Assembly (NCBI GenBank): GCA_013350335.1
Contig: CM023537.1
Coordinates: 44,204,111-44,268,110, forward strand
Source: Chimonanthus salicifolius
Lineage: Eukaryota; Streptophyta; Magnoliopsida; Laurales; Calycanthaceae
Direction: 5' to 3'
Length of the DNA stretch: 64,000 bases
In this document: in pieces, positions 22,151 to 34,028 of the stretch
Numbering within the stretch: the stretch's first letter is position 1
Layout: every line of letters begins with the position of its first letter
Made by a program: the position numbers and the translations under genes
The notes under the pieces: generated by a model
Told to the model about the DNA's origin: nothing
What the model saw: the letters and a program-made list of their open reading frames with translations, nothing else
The model's database searches: none

Positions 22151-22443
22151 CTTCCCCATCATCCCATGCTATGCATGAGATGTCTATGCAAACATGCCAT
22201 TTGTAAATATAACATTTGATTCAAATAACTTATTCAAATAAACATAAAACAGCAAATAAGTTATGTGGTTACAACAAGGTAGGAAACCTACAATAGTTTA
22301 CTTTGTTCGATCCTTCCTTTGGACCGTCTTCCGATCACGGCTCGCTCACCGTTCTAAAAATCCGAATACCCTATGTACATGGCAGTAAGTTAATCATTTA
22401 TCCACCTAATTTCCAGCAAAGCTTAATGCTCCAAGAACCACCT

Positions 22444-23665
22444 AGTGGGGTTCGGCCAAAGCCATAGCCGAACCTCATCCATTAAAACACTGGTCATTCA
22501 TTTATTTAATTAAAACCTATCTAATTACCCAAACTTCTAAATGAACCTTTGTAGGGTTCGGCCATACATTATGGCTGAACCTTACCACTTTGGTTTTAGC
22601 CCATTTATCCCATTATATGATCATTTTATTTTTTGATCATTTCAGCCATAATTACGATTGTGCCATTGAGACCAACCTTTGCTTTAAATTAACTAACTTT
22701 CATCACCAAACATAAAACCATCTTTAGTGGGGTTCAGCCATACACACGGCTGAACCTCACCACTTAATTTGATCCTTCTTAAACCTTCCATATCTTCATA
22801 TAAACCAACCATTATGTCCCACAATTACCATTAGTGGGGTTCGGCCATACACATGGCCGAACCTCACCAATGTGATTTTATGCTCAATTTCCATCATTCA
22901 TATTGGCCGATTACTTACCCATACTAACTCCATAAACAACATATATTATTCTTAAATCAAAGCATATAAATAATACCTAATGTTCATCATAAACTTAACC
23001 CAATTATTCCACAAAACAGTCCATGGATTTTCATGGTTTCCATGGTTTCCATGGGGTTCTCAACATGAAAACCCACACCGTTTTACATGGGGTTCGGCCC
23101 TCTATCATGGCTGAACCCAATGATTACGTTTACTGTTTTTAAACCTCAATTAACCAGGTAATAACTGTATATCTAAATCAGGTTTTTAACCTTCAAACAA
23201 TCCTCCAAAATTAGCCCAATTTCATAGGGTTCGGCCATGTATATTGGCCGAACACCATGAGATTAATTTTGAACATTTAGTCCTTCATCTTAGGTCTGAA
23301 ACCAGCACCCAAATCCATGTTTTTTAACCGTTGTAAAACATGTATTTACATCTTAAAATAATAACCCAAAACAGTCCATCAACTTCATGGTTTATTTGTT
23401 CCAAATACATCAAAACAAACCATTATTTGCATGGGGTTCGGCCCTCCATGGTGGCCGAACCCTATGACCTTTGGTTTTGAATTTCTTCATCATTCATCTA
23501 TGTCCAAAACAAACTTCCTTATTTATGTTTTAACCTTTTTAAAACACACACTTAAAATCATCTAAAAACAGTCCCAAATTTGTATGGTTTTAATTTCCAA
23601 AAACCATCCAAATAAATCAATTATTTCCATGGGGTTTGGCCATCCAATGGGGCCGAACCCTATGG
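22444..23665. repeat. Hairpin array, 3' LTR of element d (about 8 copies)
   Basis: Copies of GGGGTTCGGCCAT / ATGGCCGAACC lie near 22447, 22553, 22731, 22838, 23090, 23226, 23433 and 23633. Some have compensating changes (GGTTCAGCC paired with GGCTGAACC near 22731). The same palindrome occurs in the array LTRs. Confidence 0.9.
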
Positions 23666-24129
23666 TCCCTTTTTTGATCTCATTCATGTACCTCTAACCA
23701 ATATTTAACCCTTGTTAGATTCAGCCATCCAATAGCCGGATCATAATTCTTAATTAAAAATAGTTTATCGAACACCTACCGTTTCCGCGACTCCTCCACT
23801 TGATCTTTACTCCCGCTTGTTCCTTCCCTTTTTGCTGAACTTGTCTTGATGAAAAGGGATCAAACCAAGGACTGATTAACAACCAGCTACTGCTCTTAGT
23901 GTTTGGGAAAACAGAGAACGGCCAAGAGAAAGGGAGAGAGAGAGAAATGGGCACCCTTTGTTTAATCAAAACCAGCCCAAGATTAACCTTGTGTAACTCT
24001 CATTGCCTTTACCCTAAACTTTATGTTACTTGGGGGTTTCATCATGAGATGAAACCTCCCCATGTTCCCAACGTCCCTTGTTAATTGGACTTGTGTAACC
24101 CCCACTTCTTAACTCCTTTTCTCATTACC

Positions 24130-24600
24130 TTTGCATGTGAGAGTTTCATTTAAAAAATGAAACTCTCCTAGGCTCCAACGGTTTTAGCCCTAGCTTAATT
24201 TGTATCACCTTCATCTTCCATTAGTGCACCGTTTGGGAGTTTCCATCCTTGAGATGAAACCCCATGTCCATTCATTTCTCATGCTTGATTTGAATATTTG
24301 AAATAAGTAACTCCTCACCCTTGATGCAGCCCATGTGTAACCACCACTTCTTAATGCTCATCAACGTCCCATGTGATTATTTGCATTCTCTCCTCTATTG
24401 ATCTCTCATTATCCTTGCATTTGTACCTCTCAAACAGCCATCATCCCTCATACCTCCATGGTAGCCGTTACATGCATGAAATTGCTCATGCATGCAACCA
24501 ACGTCCCTAGCAACCCTTGTGACTTCAAATGTAACTCCCATTCAAAATGTAACTCCCATTTTATTTATCACATAAATGGGAGTTACATGCATGGTATTGC
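24130..24600. repeat. Cluster of perfect inverted repeats in U3 of the element d LTR
   Basis: GAGAGTTTCATTT and AATGAAACTCTC form a near-perfect stem near 24137-24166. GGGGGTTTCATC / GATGAAACCTCCCC lies just before it (about 24030-24060). AACTCCCATT and AATGGGAGTTACATGCATG lie near 24533-24595. They occupy the U3 (upstream of the minus-strand promoter), so they are candidate protein-binding or small-RNA sites. The other LTR has the same cluster near 33057-33530. Confidence 0.6.
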
Positions 24601-25108
24601 CTCCCATGCACCAACGTTTTCCTAGTGTTTGAATTTAAATAACCTACAAACCCTCCATCTCTACATCTCACTCATTTAATACATATTCATCCAACTCATT
24701 TACCCAACTCACCCAAACTAACTCATTCATTTAATTTAACTTAACTAATAAATTCAACTCAACTAACCCATCATTCATTTCAACTCAAACCAAACTCAAG
24801 CAATTAATAAACTTAAATTAACTAAGCTTGAACTCCATCCATGGTTAATCATGCCATTCACGACCCATTGGGTCCCATCTAGCCATTTTGAACCATTTAT
24901 CAAAATTTGACCCAAATATGATTCTTGACCCGTTTAAATTCATCTTATCCATTTATTTGTTTTGTAAACAAACTACCATCCTTTGGGTCTTGATTAAGCC
25001 ATTGACCCATTTAAATTCAAATCAATTTTATCACAATGGCAATTCCGTAAATATGAATATTTTCATTAAAATGATAACTTTGTAATTCCAGGGTGTTACA
25101 ATACAATA

Positions 25109-25116
25109 CTCTTTTT
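25109..25116 (-). other. Polypurine tract of element d
   Basis: The minus strand reads AAAAAGAG followed by TATTGTAT and the LTR start TGTAACACCC. It follows the signature TTCGGGACGAAAATTATAAA. Confidence 0.6.
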
Positions 25117-25162
25117 ATAATTTTCGTCCCGAAAATCGAACGAAGTAGGATTTCAAAGTAAA

Positions 25163-26476
25163 TCATACAAACAATTCAGGGTGAGATGTTCTCATCTCCG
25201 ATTCCAATTCCCAAGTGGCCTCCTCAACACCATGTCGATCCCAAACCACCTTGACGAACTGAATCGCTCGGTTACGCAACACCCTTTGCTCACTCTCCAA
25301 TATTCTGACCGGCTTCTCGACATAAGTGACATCGCTTTGCACATCTATATCTTGCACATCCAAAACATGAGACGGATCAGGGTTGTACTTCCTCAGCATC
25401 GACACATGGAACACATCATGTAGAGACACCAATTGCGAAGGAAGTGCCAACTGATAGGCTACATCTCCCATCCTTCTGATAATTGAAAACGGTCCCACAT
25501 ATCTTGGCGACAATTTTCCTTTCTTCCCAAATCTCATGTGCCCTTTTCGTGGCGAGACCTTCAAGAATACCATGTCTCCCACTTCAAATTCGAGAAACCT
25601 CCTCCTCTTATCAGCATAGCTCTTTTGCCGACTCTGTGCGGTCAACAAATGTTGACGTATCAACTGGATCTGTGCAGTAGTTTCTGCAACCATCTCGGGT
25701 CCTATCAGTGCATGTTCACCAACCTCAGTCCAGCACACTGGTGACCTGCATGGTCTACCATACAAAGCTTCGAATGGTGCCATCTGGAGGCTTGCCTGGT
25801 AGCTATTGTTATAAGAAAATTCCACTAATGGCAAATGATCCTCCCATCCACCTTTGAAGTCTAGCATGCACGCCCTCAACATGTCCTCCAGCGTTTGTAT
25901 TGTTCTTTCCGATTGTCCATCGGTCTGTGGATGGAATGCTGTGCTAATTAGTAGATCGGTTCCCATGGCCGACTGCATGCTCTGCCATACCCTGCCGGTG
26001 AATCGGCCATCTCTATCAGACACTATAGTCTGTGGAATACCATGTAATCTGATGATATCTTTGATATATCTCCGACCCAATGTCTCTGATGAATCTGTCA
26101 TCTTGATAGGAATAAAATGCGCGGACTTGGTCAATCGGTCTACCACAACCCATATAGCGTCATTGCCTTTCGAGGACCTCGGCAACCCCGTCACAAAGTC
26201 CATGGAAATGTGCTCCCATTTCCATTCCGGCACTGCTAAGGGTTTGAGTAACCCTGGTGGCTTCTGATGTTCTGTCTTAACCTGCTGGCAAGTTAAACAA
26301 TGAGCCACGAACTCTGCAACATCCTTCTTGAGTCCATGCCACCAATAATGTCTTTTTAAGTCATGATACATTTTTGTGCTACCCGGATGAATGGACAACT
26401 TGCTCTGATGTGCCTCTATCAATAATTCTTTTCTGCAGCTTCTTGGCACATAAATTCTACCCCGGAACATAAGACC
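25163..26476 (-). CDS. int: Integrase with C-terminal chromodomain, element d (downstream of an in-frame stop)
   Basis: The frame is continuous with the upstream gag-pol frame. It is separated from it by one TAG (26477-26479), and the first ATG after it is at 26470. Numbering from that Met (435 aa): zinc-binding His21, His28, Cys58 and Cys61; catalytic Asp91 (SMDFVTGLP), Asp152 (IVSDRDGRF) and Glu188 (GQSER), with exactly 35 residues between the last two; GPY/F motif YVGPFSII at 324-331; chromodomain about 380-433 (YVEKPVRIL, VLRNRAIQFVKVVW, EEATWELE). All catalytic residues are present. Integrase normally forms part of the polyprotein, so in this copy it could be made only by read-through of the stop. 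Complementation from related copies would also be possible. Confidence 0.93.
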   Translation of the reverse strand, partial: GLMFRGRIYVPRSCRKELLIEAHQSKLSIHPGSTKMYHDLKRHYWWHGLKKDVAEFVAHCLTCQQVKTEHQKPPGLLKPLAVPEWKWEHISMDFVTGLPRSSKGNDAIWVVVDRLTKSAHFIPIKMTDSSETLGRRYIKDIIRLHGIPQTIVSDRDGRFTGRVWQSMQSAMGTDLLISTAFHPQTDGQSERTIQTLEDMLRACMLDFKGGWEDHLPLVEFSYNNSYQASLQMAPFEALYGRPCRSPVCWTEVGEHALIGPEMVAETTAQIQLIRQHLLTAQSRQKSYADKRRRFLEFEVGDMVFLKVSPRKGHMRFGKKGKLSPRYVGPFSIIRRMGDVAYQLALPSQLVSLHDVFHVSMLRKYNPDPSHVLDVQDIDVQSDVTYVEKPVRILESEQRVLRNRAIQFVKVVWDRHGVEEATWELESEMRTSHPELFV

Positions 26477-29400
26477 CTATCCTGGTCGTAATTCCCAATC
26501 CGGTACAACCTCGCCATTAGACATCTTGGCCCATATCTCTGCCATTTCCGGATCTGTTCGTTGCTCCTGTTCAATCTTTGTAACCATGTTGGATCGTATG
26601 ATCAAATTGTACATACTCCCGTGGTTTGTGATGTATAGATTAAACTCACGAATGGAATTCAACATCTCCCATTCAGTCCTGATCAAACATGCCACTGATG
26701 CATGAGACATGCGGCTGAGAGCATTCGCCACTTTGTTGGCCTTTCCCGGATGATATCGGAGCTCAAATTCATAGTCCGCCAGATATTCCATCCATCTGCG
26801 CTGCCTCAGGTTGAGCTTTTTCTGATCAAATAAATACTTCAAGCTCTTGTGATCTGAAAATACTTCAAACTTCTCCCCATATAGATAGTGTCTCCAGCTT
26901 TTGAGAGCAAAGACCACCGCAGCTAATTCCAGATCATATGTGGGGTAGAGGCATTCATGTATCTTTAGTTGTCTTGAACCATATGCCACCACCCGATCAC
27001 GTTGCATGAGTGAACATCCCAGTCCCTCTCCTGATGCATCACATTGTACTTCATAACCTTTGCCCCTTTCCGGCAAAACTAGAATAGGAGCAGTTGTAAG
27101 TCTCTCCTTCAGCTCCTCAAATCTCTGATTGCACAGCTCTGACCATTCATATTTGACTCCTTTCTGCGTGAGTCGAGTCAATGGGGATGCAATTTTGGAG
27201 AAGTCCATGATAAACTTCCTATAATATCCAGCCAAACCCAGAAAACTACGGATTTCAGTGACATTCTTTGGTGCTTTCCACTCACTTACTGCTGCCACCT
27301 TAGCCGGATCAACGGCTATACCATCTGCTGTTATAACATGCCCTAAGAATTTGACCTCAGGTAGCCAAAATTCACATTTACTTGCTTTGGCATACAACTG
27401 GTTCTGTCTCAAAGTGTTCAATACTATTCGAAGATGCTCAGCATGATCTTCCTGACTCTTGGAATAGATCAGGATATCGTCGATGAACACTATAACAAAC
27501 CGATCCAAATATGGACGGAATATTCTGTTCATTAAGTCCATAAACACAGCCGGTGCGTTGGTAAGCCCAAATGGCATGACTACAAATTCAAATAGTCCAT
27601 ACCGTGTTCTGAAAGCTATTTTCTCGATGTCTTCCTCCTTGACCCGGATTTGATGATAACCGGACATCAGATCAATCTTGGAAAAATGACTGGATCCCCT
27701 CAACTGATCGAATAAATCATCGATCCTGGGTAGAGGATACTTGTTCCGGACAGTTAGCTGATTTAACTTCCGGTAGTCCACACACATTCTAAGTGAACCA
27801 TCCTTCTTTTTCACGAACAACACTGGAGCTCCCCATGACGATGTGCTGTTCCGAATGCAACCCAGTCTGAGTAATTCATCAAGCTGCTTCTTCAACTCGG
27901 ACATTTCTGCTGGTGCCATTCGATAATGGGGTAGAGACACTGGTGAGGTACCAGGATATAGCTTGATCTCAAAATTGAGCTCCCTCATAGGCGGTATACC
28001 AGGAAGTTCTTTTGGGAAGACATCAACAAATTCTTTCACAATTGCTGGAAGTTCAGTGACTGGTGCTTTGTTGATGACAATATTGTTCAACACCAAATGA
28101 TGCAACCCTTCCTGCAATCTGCTTTGCTTGTCGGCACGAACTATATACTGTTTTCCCTCGGGTGACCAAAATGTCACTCTTCGGCGATAACAATCAATAT
28201 TGGCTTCATAACTAGCCAACCAGTCCATGCCAAATATAATATCGTACTCAGTCATGTCGAGTACCAAATAATTGAACTCAAATCTGAGTCCAGCGAGTTC
28301 TGTATTTATGGCCGTGCATATGAGTCCCAAAGACGTGTCTCCGACAGGGGATACTACTGTGAGTGTGGTGGACAGCTTTAGAACTAGTGTTCCAGTAGCA
28401 GTTATAAAGGATGCAGATATAAAAGAGTGCGATGCTCCAGAATCAAACAATGCATAAGCATAAGAACTATTGACAACGGCCATACCTTGAATCACAGAAT
28501 GATCCACATCCTCAGGAGGTTCCAGAGCAAATAGTCGTCCAGATCCGGTAGGATTAGACGCCCGTCCCACCTGATTATATGTCCTGCCTCCTCGGGAGTT
28601 AGCTGGCCTAGCTGGTGGACGGAAAGATCCTCTGGAATATGAGAGCCTATTGAGCTTTGGACAGTCTCTCTTGAAGTGACCCGGCTGATTACAGTGGAAA
28701 CAGTTGTTCACCCCTTTGAATGACTGGGTGACTGATGCAGATGGGGAGGGCTGGTTGGGACGAAAGCTCCCTGCGGACCCAGTAGATGGTGCGGGTCTAC
28801 TGAAGTTCGGACGGAACCTCTTGTTGGGCTGAAACCCACCCCTCCCACTTGGAGCTCGACGATTGTCAAACCGCACTAATGCATTCAACTCCTGTTCTGC
28901 TATTGTGGCCTTGCTGACCACCTCAGCCAATGTGGTGCACTTAAATATGGTCACTTTGGCCCTGATGTTTGGCCGTAGACCCCTCTCAAACTTTCTTGCC
29001 TTGCGAAGTTCTGTGTCCACCATATAAAATGCATAAATAGATAAACTGAGAAATTCACGGTGATACTCTGCCACCGTCATAGAGCCCTGCACCAAGGACA
29101 GAAAAAGTTCCGTCTGTCGATCCTTCTCCTCCTCCGGAAAGTAATGTTCCAGAAAGGTTGCTGAAAACTCATTCCAGGTCATGGCCGTCCTCTCCCTAAC
29201 TGGTATGAGTTCCCTCTGCTTCTCCACCACCTCCCACCATTTACCGGCATCTTCTATCAATTGTGAAGTAGCCAGTAAAATCCTATCAGCATGACTCGAG
29301 ATCTTAAGTAATTTTAAGATCTGAGTGATCTTCTTCAGCCAGTGCTCAGCTCCGACAGCCCCTTCCTTCCCTTTAAAGTAGGGAGGACGCTGTTGTTGAA

Positions 29401-29794
29401 ATTCTCGTGCCATACTCCGGTCACTGGCATCCCTGGAACTTTCATTCCCATTCATATGTGGCTGGAGTACTGAGGTTACCACTGCTTGGACTAATCCCTG
29501 AAGCTCAGGCGGCACATGTGGTATATGTACACCACTGTTTCCTTCTCCCTCCTTCTGTGATGCATTCTCACTCCCCTTTTCTTCCCTCCAAGAGTGCTGT
29601 GATTCTTCCCCATTGTGAGACTTTTCATGAACAGATCGCTCCTCATCAGGTTGGGTTACCTCTTTCTCATGTATAGATGGCTCCTTCTCATGCACAGATT
29701 TTTCGTGTTGTGATATCACTTTCTCATGTTGCGTGATTTGCAACACCTTTTCCTTCCCTTTCTGGTTCTGAGGGATCCTTTTCTTTGGTGCCAT
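26477..29794 (-). CDS. gag-pol: Gag-protease-RT-RNase H polyprotein of element d (1,105 aa, ends at a premature TAG)
   Basis: The start MAPKKR is shared with the other copies, and an in-frame stop lies upstream (ATGGCTTAG). Residues 1-75 are His/Glu-rich with repeated HEKE motifs. Gag domain about 135-310. Zinc knuckle Cys365, Cys368, His373, Cys378. Protease DSG at 451-453. RT about 640-830 with Asp708 and FIDD at 770-773. RNase H about 912-1030 with Asp919, Glu956 and Asp981, but the fourth acidic residue (VADALSR in the sister copies) is Asn1024. The TAG at residue 1106 replaces the CAG Gln codon of relatives (LRPGQGLVF). Gag and pol are in one frame with no frameshift site, as in other Tekay-type elements. 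Confidence 0.95.
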   Translation of the reverse strand: MAPKKRIPQNQKGKEKVLQITQHEKVISQHEKSVHEKEPSIHEKEVTQPDEERSVHEKSHNGEESQHSWREEKGSENASQKEGEGNSGVHIPHVPPELQGLVQAVVTSVLQPHMNGNESSRDASDRSMAREFQQQRPPYFKGKEGAVGAEHWLKKITQILKLLKISSHADRILLATSQLIEDAGKWWEVVEKQRELIPVRERTAMTWNEFSATFLEHYFPEEEKDRQTELFLSLVQGSMTVAEYHREFLSLSIYAFYMVDTELRKARKFERGLRPNIRAKVTIFKCTTLAEVVSKATIAEQELNALVRFDNRRAPSGRGGFQPNKRFRPNFSRPAPSTGSAGSFRPNQPSPSASVTQSFKGVNNCFHCNQPGHFKRDCPKLNRLSYSRGSFRPPARPANSRGGRTYNQVGRASNPTGSGRLFALEPPEDVDHSVIQGMAVVNSSYAYALFDSGASHSFISASFITATGTLVLKLSTTLTVVSPVGDTSLGLICTAINTELAGLRFEFNYLVLDMTEYDIIFGMDWLASYEANIDCYRRRVTFWSPEGKQYIVRADKQSRLQEGLHHLVLNNIVINKAPVTELPAIVKEFVDVFPKELPGIPPMRELNFEIKLYPGTSPVSLPHYRMAPAEMSELKKQLDELLRLGCIRNSTSSWGAPVLFVKKKDGSLRMCVDYRKLNQLTVRNKYPLPRIDDLFDQLRGSSHFSKIDLMSGYHQIRVKEEDIEKIAFRTRYGLFEFVVMPFGLTNAPAVFMDLMNRIFRPYLDRFVIVFIDDILIYSKSQEDHAEHLRIVLNTLRQNQLYAKASKCEFWLPEVKFLGHVITADGIAVDPAKVAAVSEWKAPKNVTEIRSFLGLAGYYRKFIMDFSKIASPLTRLTQKGVKYEWSELCNQRFEELKERLTTAPILVLPERGKGYEVQCDASGEGLGCSLMQRDRVVAYGSRQLKIHECLYPTYDLELAAVVFALKSWRHYLYGEKFEVFSDHKSLKYLFDQKKLNLRQRRWMEYLADYEFELRYHPGKANKVANALSRMSHASVACLIRTEWEMLNSIREFNLYITNHGSMYNLIIRSNMVTKIEQEQRTDPEMAEIWAKMSNGEVVPDWELRPG

Positions 29795-30186
29795 TTCCCT
29801 AAGCCATAAAACATTATTGACTTAGTTTCCTCGTATAGTTTGTATTTTTCACAATTTTGGGAGATTTCCAAATAAGCAAACTTGGTTTTCTATTTGTTTT
29901 TGAGGGGAGAGTCTCTAAATTCCCTATGTTTGTTTTTTTTCTCAATTGGGGAGTATTGGGGAATGTATATCCTATTTTGCTACGTTTGATAGATGAATTA
30001 TAATAATGTACTTTTGCTATCTTTCACTGTTGTTCTCAAATTGATTTGTTTAGTCTGAGTCCACGAAGTAAATTAATTCGGCCCCCAGTCAGCGGACTCC
30101 GAAGAGTCGGTCAGTTGGGATTCTTATCCGTCAGTGAGACATGAAACCGTCTTAATCTTACTTCGGAAGATTCAACTTCCCGTTTC
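29795..30186 (-). other. 5' leader of element d
   Basis: These 392 bases lie between the primer site and the gag ATG on the minus strand. No ORF is seen. It is collinear with the leaders of int1-int3 (GTAAATTAATTCGG, TTACTTCG, ATTTCCAAATAAGC equivalents) and would hold the packaging signal. Confidence 0.6.
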
Positions 30187-30198
30187 GCTCTGATACCA
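30187..30198 (-). other. Primer-binding site (initiator-Met tRNA) of element d
   Basis: The minus strand reads TGGTATCAGAGC, separated from the LTR end by two bases. Confidence 0.92.
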
Positions 30199-30200
30199 AC

Positions 30201-33200
30201 TGTAACACCCCGTCCTTTTCACTCTAAATTTTCAGAGTTTATTTTTTTTTTTAAATAATAATAATCAATAAGTGATCGGGCGGAATGTCACGACGTGAGT
30301 TAAGTTCGGATCTCTAAATCCGACCCTTAACTGGCCAAGCCCATGTGCGTATGAACTAAGTCCATAAAACTGATCCGCACATGGTACATCTAGCGGAATT
30401 AACTTAGTCTAGATCTAACTGAGGTTATAATAGAACCTATGATTAATCCAATTTCCATTTTTAGATAGCAAAGTACCTTATTTATTCTCCAAAATTATTA
30501 TATAACCTTAGTCTACTATTCATTCCAAACCATTCAAATAAATCCAACCATAGCATCTACTTAACTACTTATTACATGCCAACATCTAATTTAACAAATT
30601 ACATTGTTCCAAATAAATCAACTAACAAGTCCATAAATAATCCATTCATAGTCCATTGCAATCATTCAAATCGCCCAAGTTTTCGTACTTGGTCCTCTTC
30701 TCCAACCACGTTCTTTCCTTTCCCTGTATCATCCACTAAAGATATAGATAGGGCGTTAGATCAACGCGCCCAGTAGTGTTTCCGAATAGGGCTACCACAT
30801 GGTTAGTCAAAAACATGCAAATAGGATAATAGTTATATATGTGTGACAAAATTCTGTAAAAATATGCTATGTATGAAATGAACATGTAATGAGTCCCACC
30901 CATCACCATTCAACATAGCCATCACTTGACGGGATTCTCATCGTCAAGGTAACCCACAGTGGTCTTTCGGACGCCCCGATGGAGTGTGGCCTCCGGATTC
31001 CTCTTGATGGGATTCTCATCATCAGGGTACCCCACAATGGTCTTTCGGACGCCCCGACGGAGTGTGGCCTCCGGTTACTTCCCCATCATCCCATGCTATG
31101 CATGAGATGTCTATGCAAACATGCCATTTGTAAATATAACATTTGATTCAAATAACTTATTCAAATAAACATAAAACAGCAAATAAGTTATGTGGTTACA
31201 ACAAGGTAGGAAACCTACAATAGTTTACTTTGTTCGATCCTTCCTTTGGACCGTCTTCCGATCACGGCTCGCTCACCGTTCTAAAAATCCGAATACCCTA
31301 TGTACATGGCAGTAAGTTAATCATTTATCCACCTAATTTCCAGCAAAGCTTAATGCTCCAAGAACCACCTAGTGGGGTTCGGCCAAAGCCATGGCCGAAC
31401 CTCATCCATTAAAACACTGGTCATTCATTTATTTAATTAAAACCTATCTAATTGCCCAAACTTCTAAATGAACCTTTGTAGGGTTCGGCCATACATTATG
31501 GCTGAACCTTACCACTTTGGTTTTAGCCCATTTATCCCATTATATGATCATTTTATTTTTTGATCATTTCAGCCATAATTACGATTGTGCCATTGAGACC
31601 AACCTTTGCTTTAAATTAACTAACTTTCATCACCAAACATAAAACCATCTTTAGTGGGGTTCAGCCATACACACGGCTGAACCTCACCACTTAATTTGAT
31701 CCTTCTTAAACCTTCCATATCTTCATATAAACCAACCATTATGTCCCACAATTACCATTAGTGGGGTTCGGCCATACACATGGCCGAACCTCACCAATGT
31801 GATTTTATGCTCAATTTCCATCATTCATATTGGCCGATTACTTACCCATACTAACTCCATAAACAACATATATTATTCTTAAATCAAAGCATATAAATAA
31901 TACCTAATGTTCATCATAAACTTAACCCAATTATTCCACAAAACAGTCCATGGATTTTCATGGTTTCCATGGTTTCCATGGGGTTCTCAACATGAAAACC
32001 CACACCGTTTTACATGGGGTTCGGCCCTCTATCATGGCTGAACCCAATGATTACGTTTACTGTTTTTAAACCTCAATTAACCAGGTAATAACTGTATATC
32101 TAAATCAGGTTTTTAACCTTCAAACAATCCTCCAAAATTAGCCCAATTTCATAGGGTTCGGCCATGTATATTGGCCGAACACCATGAGATTAATTTTGAA
32201 CATTTAGTCCTTCATCTTAGGTCTGAAACCAGCACCCAAATCCATGTTTTTTAACCGTTGTAAAACATGTATTTACATCTTAAAATAATAACCCAAAACA
32301 GTCCATCAACTTCATGGTTTATTTGTTCCAAATACATCAAAACAAACCATTATTTGCATGGGGTTCGGCCCTCCATGGTGGCCGAACCCTATGACCTTTG
32401 GTTTTGAATTTCTTCATCATTCATCTATGTCCAAAACAAACTTCCTTATTTATGTTTTAACCTTTTTAAAACACACACTTAAAATCATCTAAAAACAGTC
32501 CCAAATTTGTATGGTTTTAATTTCCAAAAACCATCCAAATAAATCAATTATTTCCATGGGGTTTGGCCATCCAATGGGGCCGAACCCTATGGTCCCTTTT
32601 TTGATCTCATTCATGTACCTCTAACCAATATTTAACCCTTGTTAGATTCAGCCATCCAATAGCCGGATCATAATTCTTAATTAAAAATAGTTTATCGAAC
32701 ACCTACCGTTTCCGCGACTCCTCCACTTGATCTTTACTCCCGCTTGTTCCTTCCCTTTTTGCTGAACTTGTCTTGATGAAAAGGGATCAAACCAAGGACT
32801 GATTAACAACCAGCTACTGCTCTTAGTGTTTGGGAAAACAGAGAACGGCCAAGAGAAAGGGAGAGAGAGAGAAATGGGCACCCTTTGTTTAATCAAAACC
32901 AGCCCAAGATTAACCTTGTGTAACTCTCATTGCCTTTACCCTAAACTTTATGTTACTTGGGGGTTTCATCATGAGATGAAACCTCCCCATGTTCCCAACG
33001 TCCCTTGTTAATTGGACTTGTGTAACCCCCACTTCTTAACTCCTTTTCTCATTACCTTTGCATGTGAGAGTTTCATTTAAAAAATGAAACTCTCCTAGGC
33101 TCCAACGGTTTTAGCCCTAGCTTAATTTGTATCACCTTCATCTTCCATTAGTGCACCGTTTGGGAGTTTCCATCCTTGAGATGAAACCCCATGTCCATTC

Positions 33201-34028
33201 ATTTCTCATGCTTGATTTGAATATTTGAAATAAGTAACTCCTCACCCTTGATGCAGCCCATGTGTAACCACCACTTCTTAATGCTCATCAACGTCCCATG
33301 TGATTATTTGCATTCTCTCCTCTATTGATCTCTCATTATCCTTGCATTTGTACCTCTCAAACAGCCATCATCCCTCATACCTCCATGGTAGCCGTTACAT
33401 GCATGAAATTGCTCATGCATGCAACCAACGTCCCTAGCAACCCTTGTGACTTCAAATGTAACTCCCATTCAAAATGTAACTCCCATTTTATTTATCACAT
33501 AAATGGGAGTTACATGCATGGTATTGCCTCCCATGCACCAACGTTTTCCTAGTGTTTGAATTTAAATAACCTACAAACCCTCCATCTCTACATCTCACTC
33601 ATTTAATACATATTCATCCAACTCATTTACCCAACTCACCCAAACTAACTCATTCATTTAATTTAACTTAACTAATAAATTCAACTCAACTAACCCATCA
33701 TTCATTTCAACTCAAACCAAACTCAAGCAATTAATAAACTTAAATTAACTAAGCTTGAACTCCATCCATGGTTAATCATGCCATTCACGACCCATTGGGT
33801 CCCATCTAGCCATTTTGAACCATTTATCAAAATTTGACCCAAATATGATTCTTGACCCGTTTAAATTCATCTTATCCATTTATTTGTTTTGTAAACAAAC
33901 TACCATCCTTTGGGTCTTGATTGAGCCATTGACCCATTTAAATTCAAATCAATTTTATCACAATGGCAATTCCGTAAATATGAATATTTTCATATAAAAT
34001 GATAACTTTGTAATTCCAGGGTGTTACA
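30201..34028 (-). mobile_element. 5' LTR of element d
   Basis: Same length (3,828 bp) as the 3' LTR and nearly identical. Differences noticed: CGTCC/CGCCC at the inner edge, GACGTG/GACGCG, one T in a poly-T run, CCATGG/CCATAG, ATTGCC/ATTACC, TTGAGCC/TTAAGCC, and an AT/T change near 33992. It carries the hairpin array (31371-32592) and the intron-like segment (30724-32706). Confidence 0.95.

Larger units (their letters stand above)
21797..23779 (-). other. Intron-like segment, 3' LTR of element d
   Basis: Minus strand: the donor-like GGAAACG|GTAGGTG has its GT at 23779-23778. A branch-like ATCTAAC and acceptor TTTAGTGGATGATACAG|GG end at 21797. The acceptor block matches that of LTR 'a' and element c almost base for base, although neighbouring LTR sequence has diverged. 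The same segment in the 5' LTR is 30724-32706. Confidence 0.45.
21273..25100 (-). mobile_element. 3' LTR of element d
   Basis: On the minus strand it starts TGTAACACCCTGG and ends GGGCGGGGTGTTACA. These ends form a 10-base terminal inverted repeat (TGTAACACCC / GGGTGTTACA). It contains the hairpin array, intron-like segment and a 78-bp repeat. It has no gene; the short frames at 21649-21849 and 24398-24625 recur exactly in the other LTR and have no domain. Confidence 0.95.
21273..34028 (-). mobile_element. Element d: nearly intact Tekay-like chromovirus (12,756 bp) nested in LTR2
   Basis: A perfect target duplication AATGA (21268-21272 and 34029-34033) brackets two 3,828-bp LTRs (21273-25100 and 30201-34028) and a 5,100-bp internal region. 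The order on the minus strand is LTR, initiator-Met primer site, leader, gag-PR-RT-RNase H, IN-chromodomain, polypurine tract, LTR. By eye the LTRs differ by about 5 substitutions and two one-base indels, so insertion is recent. Reading frames are open over 4.6 kb except for one nonsense codon. It is a separate subfamily from the array: its LTRs share landmarks with the array LTRs but do not align well. Confidence 0.95.

Noticed and set aside
24398..24625. 75-aa ORF repeated exactly at 33325-33552
   Set aside because: Same explanation, the two LTRs of element d; composition is biased by inverted TTACATGCATG repeats.
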